Assembly: GCF_900143065.1 (NCBI RefSeq)
Contig: NZ_FRCX01000008.1
Span: 62,001-126,000 of the forward strand
Direction: 5' to 3'
Length of the DNA: 64,000 nt
DNA from: Duganella sacchari
GTDB taxonomy: Bacteria; Pseudomonadota; Gammaproteobacteria; Burkholderiales; Burkholderiaceae_D
The notes below the pieces were generated by a model. It was not told the origin of the DNA, did no database searches, and worked only from the letters and a program-made list of their open reading frames with translations. The translations under genes and the position numbers were made by a program. Positions 26,356 through 34,763 of the stretch are shown here, one piece after another (position 1 is the first letter of the stretch; every line of letters starts with the position of its first letter).

Positions 26356-26885
26356 TGACCGAGCTGACTTATGTAGAACGCGCCGCGCGCGTCAAGCTGA
26401 TGATCTTTGACGTCGACGGCGTGCTGACCGACGGCAGCCTGCACTACGGCGCCGACGGCGAAGCCTTGAAGACGTTCAATGTGCAGGATGGCCTCGGCAT
26501 CAAGCTGATCCAGGAAGCCGGCATCGACACCGCCATCATCAGCGCGCGCAAGTCGCCGCAGGTGATCAAGCGTGCTGCGGACCTCGGCATCGGCCATCTG
26601 CACCAGGGCGGCCACGACAAGCTGACGCCGTTCAACGCGCTGCTGGAAAAGACCGGCCTCACGGCGGAACAGGTCGGCTTTATCGGCGACGATGTGGTGG
26701 ACTTGCCGATCCTGAAACGCGTGGGCTTTGCCGTGGCGGTACCCAACGGCCGCAAGGAAGTGCTGGAGCGCGCGCATCACGTCACCGTGGCGCAGGGCGG
26801 CCGTGGCGCCGTGCGCGAAGTGTGCGAACTGCTGATGCACGCGCAAGGCAGCTACGAGCGCGTGATGGCGCAATTCCTGGTTTAA
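26355..26885 (+). CDS. kdsC: Kdo-8-phosphate phosphatase KdsC
   Basis: HAD-superfamily phosphatase that releases Kdo from Kdo 8-phosphate. The product has 176 aa. FDVDGVLTDG (about 18-27) carries the nucleophile and acid Asp; SARKSPQV has the Ser/Lys motif; FIGDDVVDLPIL (about 109-120) has the Mg-binding Asp pair. It lacks a cap domain, as is normal for KdsC tetramers. It overlaps kdsD by one base and lptC follows 12 bp later, so the genes are co-translated. The start ATG lies inside the TGATG junction. Confidence 0.96.
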   Translation: MTELTYVERAARVKLMIFDVDGVLTDGSLHYGADGEALKTFNVQDGLGIKLIQEAGIDTAIISARKSPQVIKRAADLGIGHLHQGGHDKLTPFNALLEKTGLTAEQVGFIGDDVVDLPILKRVGFAVAVPNGRKEVLERAHHVTVAQGGRGAVREVCELLMHAQGSYERVMAQFLV

Positions 26886-26897
26886 CAAGGACAAGTC

Positions 26898-27491
26898 ATG
26901 CGTAAAAGAACAGCACACCGCTGGCAGTTGACGCTGATCATGATGATCGGCCTGTTTGTCGCGCTCGGCAGCTTCTGGCTGGTGCAGGTGGTCAACCAGG
27001 CCGGGCAGGAAGCGGAAATCGACAAGTTCCGCGAAGAGCCGGACTACATCATTGACCGCTTCAGCATGGTACGCATGAACAAGGCGGGCCAGCCGGCCTA
27101 CATCATTTCCGGCGACAAGCTGACCCATCGCCCGGTCGGCGACACCTCGGTGATCGACAAGCCGTATGTGCACAGCCTGTCCGGCGAGCAGCCGCCCATG
27201 AATATGCGGGCGCAGACCGCCTATGTCGATCAGGGCAATACGCGCGTCAAGCTCAGTGGTAATGTGGACGTGGTCCGGCCTGCCACCAAGCTCACCCAGG
27301 AACTGCGCCTGCAGACCAGCACGCTGACGGTGTACCCGGATGAAGAGCGCATGGAAACCGACGCCAAAGTTGATATGCTGTCGGGCCACTCGACCGCGAC
27401 CGGCACCGGCATGACCGCCAACAACGCGACCCGCCAGATTACGCTGGGCGGCCGCGGAACGATTACGATGCCGCCACGCGCGGCACATTAA
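26898..27491 (+). CDS. lptC: LPS export system protein LptC
   Basis: Inner-membrane-anchored bridge component that passes LPS from the LptBFG transporter to LptA. The product has 197 aa, a single N-terminal membrane helix (about 11-32, LIMMIGLFVALGSFWLVQVV) and a periplasmic beta-jellyroll. AAGGA precedes the start. lptA follows 11 bp after the stop. The rest of the machine (lptF, lptG, lptD) is not in the window. Confidence 0.93.
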   Translation: MRKRTAHRWQLTLIMMIGLFVALGSFWLVQVVNQAGQEAEIDKFREEPDYIIDRFSMVRMNKAGQPAYIISGDKLTHRPVGDTSVIDKPYVHSLSGEQPPMNMRAQTAYVDQGNTRVKLSGNVDVVRPATKLTQELRLQTSTLTVYPDEERMETDAKVDMLSGHSTATGTGMTANNATRQITLGGRGTITMPPRAAH

Positions 27492-27502
27492 AGGAACGAT
27501 AC

Positions 27503-28105
27503 ATGAAGATGAGCAAACTGATGCTGTCGGCTGCGCTGCTGCTGGCGGCCTTTGCCGCACAGGCCGAGAAGGCCGATTCCAGCAAGCCAACCCAGATCAC
27601 CTTTGACCAGCTGGACGCCGATGACGTCAAGCAGATCAAGACCTTCACCGGCAACGTGGTGCTGACGCGCGGCACGCTGCTGATGAAGTCGCCCAAAGCG
27701 GTGGTGACGGAAGATCCAGAAGGCTACCAGTACGTGGTGCTGAACAGTGGCGGTGGCGTGCAGGCGACCTTCCGCCAGAAGCTTGACGGCGCCGGCGACC
27801 AGTGGGTCGAAGGCCAGGCCGACCGCATCGAGTACGACGGCAAGACCGAACTGGTCAAGCTGTTCTCCAAAGCGCAGATCAAGAAACTGGAAGGCAGCAA
27901 GAATGCCAGCCAGGTCGATGGTGAATTCATTTCCTACGATAGCCGCAAGGAATTCTTCGCGGTCAAGAACTCGCCGAGCGGCGACAGCAAACCGGGCGGT
28001 GGCCGCAGCACCATGGTGATCCAGCCATCGAGCAAGCTGGCCGTGCCTGCAACAGCACCGGCCGCACCTGCCACGCCGAGCAACCAGCCTGCGCCGGGGA
28101 AATAA
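27503..28105 (+). CDS. lptA: LPS transport periplasmic protein LptA
   Basis: Periplasmic LPS bridge protein made of OstA-type beta strands. The 200-aa product has a Sec signal (MKMSKLMLSAALLLAAFAAQAE), a core from about 30 to 160 (FTGNVVLTRGTLLMKSPKAVV, WVEGQADRIEYDGKTELVKLF), and an extra C-terminal Ala/Pro-rich tail (about 165-200, TAPAAPATPSNQPAPGK) that is longer than in Escherichia coli. AAGGA lies before the ATG. lptB starts one base after the stop. Confidence 0.94.
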   Translation: MKMSKLMLSAALLLAAFAAQAEKADSSKPTQITFDQLDADDVKQIKTFTGNVVLTRGTLLMKSPKAVVTEDPEGYQYVVLNSGGGVQATFRQKLDGAGDQWVEGQADRIEYDGKTELVKLFSKAQIKKLEGSKNASQVDGEFISYDSRKEFFAVKNSPSGDSKPGGGRSTMVIQPSSKLAVPATAPAAPATPSNQPAPGK

Positions 28106-28106
28106 G

Positions 28107-28859
28107 ATGGAAGCATCCTGCGGCAGCACCCTGATTGTCAAAGGCCTGCAAAAGACTTACGGCAAGCGCCAGGTGGTGCATGACGTCTCGCTGCAAGTCG
28201 AATGCGGCGAAGTGGTGGGGCTGCTGGGGCCGAACGGCGCCGGCAAGACCACCTCGTTCTACATGATCGTCGGCCTGGTGCCGTCGGACGCCGGCACCAT
28301 CGATATCAGCGGCACCGACATTTCCTCGCTGCCGATCCACCGCCGCGCTTCGCTGGGCTTGTCCTATCTGCCGCAGGAAGCGTCGGTATTCCGCAAGCTG
28401 ACGGTGGAAGAAAATATCCGCGCTGTCCTCGAAATTCAAAAGGTCGACGGCAAGCCTTTATCCAAGGCTGACATTGATGAACGGCTCAATACCCTGCTGG
28501 CCGATTTGCAAATCGAAAAGCTGCGCGAGAACCAGGCGCTGTCGCTCTCCGGTGGCGAGCGCCGCCGGGTGGAGATCGCGCGCGCACTGGCGACCAATCC
28601 GCGCTTCGTGCTGCTCGACGAACCATTCGCCGGGGTCGACCCGATTGCCGTGATTGAGATTCAGCGCATCGTGCGCTTCCTCAAGGAACGCGGCATCGGC
28701 GTCCTCATTACCGATCACAATGTGCGCGAGACGCTGGGCATCTGCGACCGCGCTTACATTATCAACCAGGGTACGGTGCTGGCATCTGGCCGTCCGGACG
28801 ACATCATCGCCAACGAGTCGGTGCGGCGTGTCTACCTGGGTGAACATTTCCGTATGTAA
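28107..28859 (+). CDS. lptB: LPS export ABC transporter ATP-binding protein LptB
   Basis: ATPase that powers LPS extraction from the inner membrane. The 250-aa product has Walker A GPNGAGKTT (about 40-48), Q-loop YLPQEASVF (about 89-97), signature LSGGERRR (about 147-154), Walker B FVLLDEPFAGVD (about 169-180) and the H-loop TDHNVRE (about 200). The tail ENESVRRVYLGEHF is LptB-specific. It is read with lptA (one base apart) and rpoN (six bases on), the usual arrangement of sigma-54 beside lptB. Confidence 0.97.
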   Translation: MEASCGSTLIVKGLQKTYGKRQVVHDVSLQVECGEVVGLLGPNGAGKTTSFYMIVGLVPSDAGTIDISGTDISSLPIHRRASLGLSYLPQEASVFRKLTVEENIRAVLEIQKVDGKPLSKADIDERLNTLLADLQIEKLRENQALSLSGGERRRVEIARALATNPRFVLLDEPFAGVDPIAVIEIQRIVRFLKERGIGVLITDHNVRETLGICDRAYIINQGTVLASGRPDDIIANESVRRVYLGEHFRM

Positions 28860-28865
28860 GCCTTC

Positions 28866-30338
28866 ATGAAACAGTCTTTGCAACTGCGCACGTCGCAGCA
28901 TCTCGCGCTGACGCCCCAGTTGCAGCAGTCGATCCGGCTGCTGCAATTGTCGACGCTGGAGCTGCACCAGGAACTCGAACAGCTGCTGACCGATAACCCG
29001 CTGCTGGAGCGCCTCGACGATCCGCTCGACCACTCGCTGCGCCTGCTGGCCGATGGCGCCATCAGCCAGCAGGCGCCGGCATCGGAAGCGCCGGCCGAAG
29101 GTCCGCCAGGCGATGCGCCGGCGGCCGAAGCCGACAGCTACGAAGCACCTGCCGCCGACACCGAAAGCACCACGCCCGACGCCGATATGGACTGGGGCGA
29201 TTCCGGCCGCAGCAAAAATACGGATGACGAGGAATCGCGTCCGCAGCTGGAAGCGCATCACTGCACGCTGCGCGAACATCTGATGGAGCAGATGCGGGTG
29301 ACGGTGCTGGAAATGCGCGACCGCGCGCTGGTGGAGCTCATCATCGATGCGCTCGACGAGAACGGCTATCTGGAAGAATCGCTGGACGAGATCCACGCGC
29401 GCCTGCCCGAAGAACTGGCAGTAGAAATCGAAGAACTGCAGACCGCACTAAGCCTGCTGCAAAGCTTTGATCCGATGGGCGTGGGCGCGCGCAATGCATC
29501 CGAATGCCTGGCCCTGCAAATCAAACGCCTGCCGGGCGTGCCTTTGGTGACAAGGCGTATGGCCCTGGCCATCGTGGAAAAACACCTCACGTGGTTTGCG
29601 CAGCGCGACTTCAACAAACTGAAAAAAGCGCTGCTGTGCGATGACGAAGACCTGCGTGAAGCGCAGGCCGTGATCCGCCAGTGCAACCCGCATCCGGGCG
29701 CCGCGTTTGCGTCGGATGTGTCGGACTATGTGGTGCCCGATGTGATCGTCAAAAAGGCGCGCAATGGCTGGCAGGTCAGCCTCAATAACGACGTCATGCC
29801 GCGCCTGCGCGTGAACCAGATGTATGCCAACCTGCTCAAGCAGGGCAAGGGCGAAAGCGCGATGGGCGCGCAGCTGCAGGAGGCCAAGTGGCTGATCAAG
29901 AATATGCGCCAGCGCTTCGACACCATCCTGCGTGTCGCCCAGGCAATAGTAGAAAGACAAAAGAACTTTTTCTCGCATGGTGCGGTTGCCATGCGCCCCC
30001 TTGTGCTTCGCGAAATAGCTGATACACTGGGTTTACACGAGAGTACTATTTCTCGGGTAACAACTCAAAAATATATGCTGACCCCGCACGGCATGTTTGA
30101 GCTGAAATATTTCTTTGGTAGCCATGTCGCCACCGAAGCTGGCGGGGAAGCAAGTTCGACGGCGATACGTGCATTGATAGTGCAACTCACAGGAGCAGAA
30201 GACCCGAAAAATCCTTTATCCGATAGTAAGATTGCGGACATGCTGGGAGAACAGGGTATGGTGATTGCGCGACGCACCGTTGCCAAATATCGCGAAGCCC
30301 TCAAAATCCCACCAGTCAGTCTCCGCAAGTCTTTGTAG
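28866..30338 (+). CDS. rpoN: RNA polymerase sigma-54 factor RpoN
   Basis: Alternative sigma factor for nitrogen-, motility- and stress-type promoters that need bacterial enhancer-binding proteins. The 490-aa product has the Gln/Leu-rich activator region I (QLRTSQHLALTPQLQQSIRLLQL), an acidic region II (about 50-130, rich in Ala, Asp and Glu), the core-binding domain, and region III with the RpoN box ARRTVAKYREAL (about 468-479). From about base 29941 codon usage shifts sharply toward ATA, GTA, AGA, TTA, ACA and AGT. The reading frame and protein motifs remain intact. hpf follows after 76 bp. Confidence 0.97.
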   Translation: MKQSLQLRTSQHLALTPQLQQSIRLLQLSTLELHQELEQLLTDNPLLERLDDPLDHSLRLLADGAISQQAPASEAPAEGPPGDAPAAEADSYEAPAADTESTTPDADMDWGDSGRSKNTDDEESRPQLEAHHCTLREHLMEQMRVTVLEMRDRALVELIIDALDENGYLEESLDEIHARLPEELAVEIEELQTALSLLQSFDPMGVGARNASECLALQIKRLPGVPLVTRRMALAIVEKHLTWFAQRDFNKLKKALLCDDEDLREAQAVIRQCNPHPGAAFASDVSDYVVPDVIVKKARNGWQVSLNNDVMPRLRVNQMYANLLKQGKGESAMGAQLQEAKWLIKNMRQRFDTILRVAQAIVERQKNFFSHGAVAMRPLVLREIADTLGLHESTISRVTTQKYMLTPHGMFELKYFFGSHVATEAGGEASSTAIRALIVQLTGAEDPKNPLSDSKIADMLGEQGMVIARRTVAKYREALKIPPVSLRKSL

Positions 30339-30414
30339 TTACTTGGTTCCTGCGCGCCCGGTAGCAAGGGGTATCGCACCAACCGTTAGAAGCGACTTAT
30401 CTTTAGGAGTGTGT

Positions 30415-30771
30415 ATGAATCTCACCATCAGTGGACATCATCTCGAAGTGACCGCAGCTATTCGCGAGTACGTGCAGAATAAACTGGAACGGGTCACCCG
30501 CCACTTTGATCAAGTGATTGATATTGCTGTCATCCTGACCGTAGATAACCTTAAAGAGAAAGAGAAACGCCAGAAGGCTGAAATCAACCTGCGTATGTCC
30601 GGCAAGACCGTCTACGTGGAAAGCCTGTCGCAAGACCTGTACGCCGCCATCGATACCCTGATCGACAAGCTTGACCGGCAGGTCATGAAGTACAAATCCA
30701 AAGTTCAATCGCACGGGCACGATGCCATCAAGCATATCCCCGACAGCTACGAACCCGCTGCCTCCGCCTGA
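30415..30771 (+). CDS. hpf: Ribosome hibernation-promoting factor (HPF, short form)
   Basis: Binds the 30S subunit and inactivates ribosomes as 70S or 100S particles in stationary phase. The product has 118 aa; the extended dimerisation domain of long HPF is missing. The fold is typical: MNLTISGHHLEVTAAIREYVQNKLERV and DLYAAIDTLIDKLDRQVMKYK. TTAGGAG at 30400-30406 fixes ATG 30415, although the frame is open 50 codons further upstream. In many Betaproteobacteria hpf is followed by ptsN; here ptsN is 5.5 kb away on the other strand. Confidence 0.96.
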   Translation: MNLTISGHHLEVTAAIREYVQNKLERVTRHFDQVIDIAVILTVDNLKEKEKRQKAEINLRMSGKTVYVESLSQDLYAAIDTLIDKLDRQVMKYKSKVQSHGHDAIKHIPDSYEPAASA

Positions 30772-30794
30772 TTAGCGGTCACAGCACATCAAAC

Positions 30795-30821
30795 AAAGGG
30801 CGCTCAAGGACGCCCTTTTTT
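30795..30821 (+). terminator. Rho-independent terminator of the kdsD-hpf operon
   Basis: Stem AAAGGGCG/CGCCCTTT with an 8-nt loop and a T run to 30821, 24 bp after the hpf stop. Confidence 0.9.
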
Positions 30822-30831
30822 GCGGTACCAT

Positions 30832-30847
30832 AGTTAAACGTTTAACT
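30832..30847. promoter_or_regulatory. 16-bp perfect palindrome, candidate LacI-family operator
   Basis: AGTTAAACGTTTAACT, with central CG, the form seen for many LacI/GalR-family operators. It lies between the hpf terminator and the ribosome site (CTGGAGA) of the alginate-lyase-like gene, where binding would block transcription of that gene. No regulator is encoded next to it; the LacI-family gene at 46235-47287 is one candidate, although its local palindrome differs in sequence. Confidence 0.5.
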
Positions 30848-30860
30848 TTCCTGGAGAACC

Positions 30861-31763
30861 ATGAAATCTCTGCTGATTGCACTGGCGCTTGCCGCGCCGG
30901 CCAGCCATGCCTGCGATGCGCCGCCGCCCGCGCGCAGCGACATCGACGCCAACAGCTATTACTCGGACCAGCATCACTCCGTCATCGATCCGGTGCTGCG
31001 GGCCAGGAACATCGCCAACACCAAACCGATCGAGGACTTCCTGTCGCAGGTGGCGCGCGACGCCAATCAGGGGGATGCTGCGTGCGCGCTCACCTGGTTG
31101 AACAGCTGGGCCGGGCAGCAAGCCATGCTGGGCAAGATGTCGAGCGAACAGGCCTATTACGTGCGCAAGTGGACCTTGGGCGGCTTGGCGCTGAACTACG
31201 CGCGCATCCGGCAGCAGGCAACGCCGGCGCAGCGCGCGGCCATCGAAAGCTGGTTCAAGGCGCTGGCCGACGCCGCCATGGCGCATGCGGATGCCAAGAA
31301 GGGCGGCCGCAACAACCACTACTACTGGGAAGGCCTGGCCGTGACAGCGGTGGGCGGCGTCACGGGCGATGCGCGCTATCTGGACTGGGGCCGCAAGGTA
31401 TTCGAGCATGCGATGGGCCAGATGGCGGCCGACGGTGCGCTGCCTGCGGAAATGGAACGCGCCGGCAAGGCGCTGCACTATCAGGTGTATGCCGCCACGC
31501 CGCTGGTGATGATCGCCTCGATACTGGACCTGCACGATGCGCGGCTGGACACGCTGGTGGCGTTCACCGTGGCCAGCTCGGCCGATCCGTCCGGCATCGC
31601 CAGGCGCACCGGTGTGGAACAGGAACCGGTGGGCAGCCGCGAGGTGACCATTGTCTACAACCGCCACGAAGGCAAACCGCCGCCACCGGCCGGCAAGGCG
31701 CTGTGGCAGCCGCGTCTGGGCGGGGCGCTGGAAGTGCCGAACCCGCTGGAGCATCTGCAGTAG
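30861..31763 (+). CDS. Exported PL5-like alginate lyase (AlgL type)
   Basis: A 300-aa protein with a signal peptide (cleavage near ASHA, about residue 17). It fits polysaccharide lyase family 5. The catalytic set of A1-III alginate lyase can be seen: NNHYYWEG with Asn152 and His153, and ERAGKALHY with Arg200 and Tyr207 at the same 7-residue spacing as in that enzyme. It should beta-eliminate mannuronate-rich polymer. No alginate synthesis genes are near, so it is more likely for nutrition or release of biofilm matrix than for alginate export. A LacI-type palindrome precedes it. Confidence 0.82.
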   Translation: MKSLLIALALAAPASHACDAPPPARSDIDANSYYSDQHHSVIDPVLRARNIANTKPIEDFLSQVARDANQGDAACALTWLNSWAGQQAMLGKMSSEQAYYVRKWTLGGLALNYARIRQQATPAQRAAIESWFKALADAAMAHADAKKGGRNNHYYWEGLAVTAVGGVTGDARYLDWGRKVFEHAMGQMAADGALPAEMERAGKALHYQVYAATPLVMIASILDLHDARLDTLVAFTVASSADPSGIARRTGVEQEPVGSREVTIVYNRHEGKPPPPAGKALWQPRLGGALEVPNPLEHLQ

Positions 31764-31772
31764 AATATTCGC

Positions 31773-32846
31773 ATGAGCGAATATATCCACACCAGCGTTA
31801 GCAACGGCACCGGCCTGATCGTACTGGACCGGCCCAAGGCCCTCAACTCCCTGTCACTGGACATGGTGCGTGCGATCACCCAGGCGCTGCTGGCCTGGCG
31901 CGATGATGCGGCGGTGGCTGCCGTCGTCATCCGCAGCAGCAGCGAAAAAGCATTTTGCGCGGGCGGCGACATCCGTTTCTTTTACGATGCAGGCCGTACC
32001 ACGCCGCAGCACGGCAGCGCGCTGGTGGAGGATTTCTTCACCGAGGAATATTCGCTAAATCATTTAGTTCATTTCTATCCGAAACCCTATATTGCGCTCA
32101 TGGACGGCGTGGTGATGGGCGGCGGCATGGGCATCGCGCAGGCCGGTCCGGACGCGCGCGTTCGCATCGTGACCGACAAGACCAAAATGGCCATGCCGGA
32201 GGTGAATATCGGCCTGTTCCCGGATGTAGGCGGCAGTTATTTCCTGTCGCGCGCGCCGGGGGCGCTGGGCTACTACCTGGGCATTACCGGCGTCACCATC
32301 AGCGCAGCGGATGCCTTGTATGCGGGCCTTGCCGATTACTACGCGCCGCTGGCGGACCGCGCGGCGCTGGAGGCGCTGCTGACCGATACGCCGGGCGCAG
32401 GACTGGTTGCCGCCATCGCGGCGCACGCTCAGCCGGCCGGCGACAGCGCGCTGGCGGCCGCGCACGCGGCCATCGACCGCCACTTCGGTGCCGGCTCGGT
32501 GCCCGCCATCGTCGCCTCGCTCAAGACCGACAGCAGCGAGTTCGCGCAGAAAACGCTGGCCGTCATCGCCACGCGCTCGCCGCTGATGATGTGCGTCACG
32601 CACGAACTCATTAAACGCGGTGCAGCGCTGGACGTGGCCGGCTGCCTGCGCATGGAGCGCGCACTGGTGCGCCGCAATTTTGAAAACGGCGAAGTCATTG
32701 AAGGCGTGCGCGCGTTGGTCATCGACAAGGACAATGCGCCGCAATGGACGCCGGCCACGCTGGACGCGGTCAGCGACGAGATGGTGCAAGCCATGTTCCA
32801 GCCAGTCTGGCCAGACTACGCGCATCCGCTGCGCCATCTGGACTGA
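31773..32846 (+). CDS. 3-hydroxyisobutyryl-CoA hydrolase/enoyl-CoA hydratase family protein
   Basis: A crotonase-fold enzyme of 357 aa. FCAGGDIRFFYDAG (about 62-75) and GVVMGGGMGI (about 111-120) make the CoA oxyanion hole, and MPEVNIGLFPDVGGSYFLSR (about 133-152) carries the Glu/Asp pair that marks the HIBCH (ECH_2) branch of valine breakdown. The C-terminal extension with MCVTHELIKRG also fits HIBCH. It could instead be a generic enoyl-CoA hydratase or isomerase. It starts 9 bp after the lyase gene and is followed 5 bp later by an Lrp-type regulator gene. Confidence 0.82.
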   Translation: MSEYIHTSVSNGTGLIVLDRPKALNSLSLDMVRAITQALLAWRDDAAVAAVVIRSSSEKAFCAGGDIRFFYDAGRTTPQHGSALVEDFFTEEYSLNHLVHFYPKPYIALMDGVVMGGGMGIAQAGPDARVRIVTDKTKMAMPEVNIGLFPDVGGSYFLSRAPGALGYYLGITGVTISAADALYAGLADYYAPLADRAALEALLTDTPGAGLVAAIAAHAQPAGDSALAAAHAAIDRHFGAGSVPAIVASLKTDSSEFAQKTLAVIATRSPLMMCVTHELIKRGAALDVAGCLRMERALVRRNFENGEVIEGVRALVIDKDNAPQWTPATLDAVSDEMVQAMFQPVWPDYAHPLRHLD

Positions 32847-32851
32847 GCGCG

Positions 32852-33310
32852 GTGGAACTGGACCGCATCGACCTGCAGATACTCAACCTGCTGCAGGAGG
32901 ACGCCACGATACCGCTGCGCCGCCTGGCCGAACAGGTGCATGCTTCCGCCGCCACCTGCCAGCGCCGCATCGCCCAGCTGCGCGCCAGCGGCATCCTGCT
33001 CAAGGACGTGGCGCTGGTGGACCGCGTGAAAGTGGGGCGGCCCCTGACCGCCTTCGTCACCGTCCAGCTGGCGCAGCAGAACACCGCGCTGCTCAAAATG
33101 TTTGAAGCCTTGATGCGCGAAGAGCCCGACGTCAGCGCGTGCTACGAAGTGGCCGGCGAATACGACTTCATGCTGGTGGTGACTGCCGCCTCGATGGAAG
33201 CCTTCCAGGCCTTCACGCGCCGCGTCTTCACGTCCAACAACAACGTCAACAACTACAAGAGCTTGCTGGCGATGAGCTGCGCCAAGTTCGAGACCAAAGT
33301 CCCGTTATGA
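32852..33310 (+). CDS. Lrp/AsnC-family transcriptional regulator
   Basis: A 152-aa regulator. An N-terminal HTH (LDRIDLQILNLLQEDATIPLRRLAEQVHASAATCQRRI, split by the turn) is followed by a RAM ligand-binding domain (about 65-145) with VSACYEVAGEYDFMLVV. I start it at GTG 32852 because the family begins exactly with this ELDRIDLQIL segment; upstream codons run back into the previous gene. A candidate effector is a branched-chain amino acid, which would fit the HIBCH-like gene next door, but this is inference. Confidence 0.86.
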   Translation: MELDRIDLQILNLLQEDATIPLRRLAEQVHASAATCQRRIAQLRASGILLKDVALVDRVKVGRPLTAFVTVQLAQQNTALLKMFEALMREEPDVSACYEVAGEYDFMLVVTAASMEAFQAFTRRVFTSNNNVNNYKSLLAMSCAKFETKVPL

Positions 33311-33403
33311 AGATTGAATAAGTTTTGCACCGCACCGGTGCAGAATGAAAATTTGTCTCATGGCGCGTCCGTATGATGGGCTCCTCAACTCTTGGAGAGC
33401 ATC

Positions 33404-33775
33404 ATGATCGACCACGTATCCATCGGCACGCGCGAACTGCCGCGCGCCACCAATTTCTATAGCGCCTGTTTCGCGCCGCTAGGCTATAGCGTGCAGCACC
33501 AGGATGACGGCCAGACCATCTACGGTGCCAATGGCCACTGGAGTTTCGCGCTGTATCCGTCGCCGCAGGGAGAATTGATCGGCGCGCGTACCCACGTCGC
33601 CATTGCCGCGCCGAGCCAGCAGGCCGCCCAGGGATTTTTCGAGGCTGCCATCGCCTGCGGCGCTACCGCCTTGCGCGAACCGGGACTGCGCCCGGACATC
33701 AACGAGCGCTACTATGGCGCCATGGTGAAAGACCCCGATGGCCACACCATCGAGGTGGTGCACTGGATCAGTTGA
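33404..33775 (+). CDS. VOC-family (glyoxalase/bleomycin-resistance fold) protein
   Basis: A small 123-aa vicinal-oxygen-chelate protein. MIDHVSIGTREL starts the first beta-alpha-beta-beta-beta module, and KDPDGHTIEVVHW near the C-terminus has the typical metal-ligand Glu. GGAG precedes ATG 33404; a nearby upstream codon would add four residues. Function is unknown (glyoxalase-like or dioxygenase-like). Its last 8 bp overlap the convergent rapZ gene. Confidence 0.82.
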   Translation: MIDHVSIGTRELPRATNFYSACFAPLGYSVQHQDDGQTIYGANGHWSFALYPSPQGELIGARTHVAIAAPSQQAAQGFFEAAIACGATALREPGLRPDINERYYGAMVKDPDGHTIEVVHWIS

Positions 33776-34637
33776 ATTTCTGCTCGCGGTGGCGCAGGAC
33801 CACGCGTTCGCTTTCGTTGAAGTAGGCGGCCAGTTTTTCCGCCATGTAGACGGAGCGGTGCTGGCCACCGGTGCAGCCGAGGGCCACCGTCAGGTAGCTG
33901 CGGTTGTCGCTCTTGAAGGACGGTAGCCATTTTTCGATGAAGGCGCGGATGTCGTTGAGCATTTCGCCGGCGCTGGCCTGGGCGTCGAGGAAGTTGATCA
34001 CAGGCAGGTCGCGGCCGGTCAGCGGGCGCAAGGTCAGGTCGTAATACGGGTTGGGCAGCGCGCGCACGTCGAAGACAAAGTCGGCGTCCATCGGCACGCC
34101 GAGCTTGAACGCAAACGATTCAAAGAACAGCGTCAACGGCGCACCAGAGATCGCCACCAGGTCCTTGACCCAGGCGCGTAGCTTGTTGGCGCTGAGTTCG
34201 GACGTGTCGATCACATGGCCCAGTTTTTCAATGGTGGACAAGCGCTCGCGTTCTTCCAGGATACATTCGATCAGGGTGCGGCGCGCGGCGGGATTCTGCC
34301 CTGGACGCAGCTCGTGCGACAGCGGATGGCTGCGGCGCGTCTCGGAAAAGCGCGCCACCAGCGAGTGGGTGTTCGCCGTCAGGAACATCACCTTGACGTC
34401 ATGTCCCTCTTCACGCAGGCGCTTCACATCGGCCGGCAGCGATGCCAGCGACTCGGCGCTACGCGCATCGACGGCCACCGCCAACGCCTGCAGGCCTTCC
34501 TCCATCAAGGTTTTGACCAGGCTGGAAAGCAGGGCGGGCGGCAGGTTGTCGACGCAGTAATGTCCCGTGTCTTCGAGGACATTGAGTGCGACGGATTTGC
34601 CAGAACCGGAGATACCAGTGATTATTACGATGCGCAT
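33768..34637 (-). CDS. rapZ: RNase adapter protein RapZ
   Basis: P-loop protein that in enterobacteria presents a small RNA to RNase E and controls amino-sugar synthesis. The 289-aa product has Walker A GISGSGKS (about 8-15) and the C-terminal ALGCTGGQHRSVYMAEKLA signature (about 250-268). It lies downstream of hprK and ptsN on the same strand, the usual PTS-Ntr neighbourhood. Its stop overlaps the VOC gene. Confidence 0.96.
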   Translation of the reverse strand: MRIVIITGISGSGKSVALNVLEDTGHYCVDNLPPALLSSLVKTLMEEGLQALAVAVDARSAESLASLPADVKRLREEGHDVKVMFLTANTHSLVARFSETRRSHPLSHELRPGQNPAARRTLIECILEERERLSTIEKLGHVIDTSELSANKLRAWVKDLVAISGAPLTLFFESFAFKLGVPMDADFVFDVRALPNPYYDLTLRPLTGRDLPVINFLDAQASAGEMLNDIRAFIEKWLPSFKSDNRSYLTVALGCTGGQHRSVYMAEKLAAYFNESERVVLRHREQKFN

Positions 34638-34763
34638 AGCGTCGATGATACCGCAGTAAGACCAGCCTTGCCCATCGCCGCCTCGGGAAATATGATTGAA
34701 AACTTTGTCATGAGCAGATCAGTGACGAGCACTGGCGTACACGATTGACAGGATGCAAGCGCC

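Noticed and set aside
30832..30847. LexA box in the lyase leader
   Set aside because: AGTTAAACGTTTAACT has no CTGT-N8-ACAG; it fits a LacI-type operator better.
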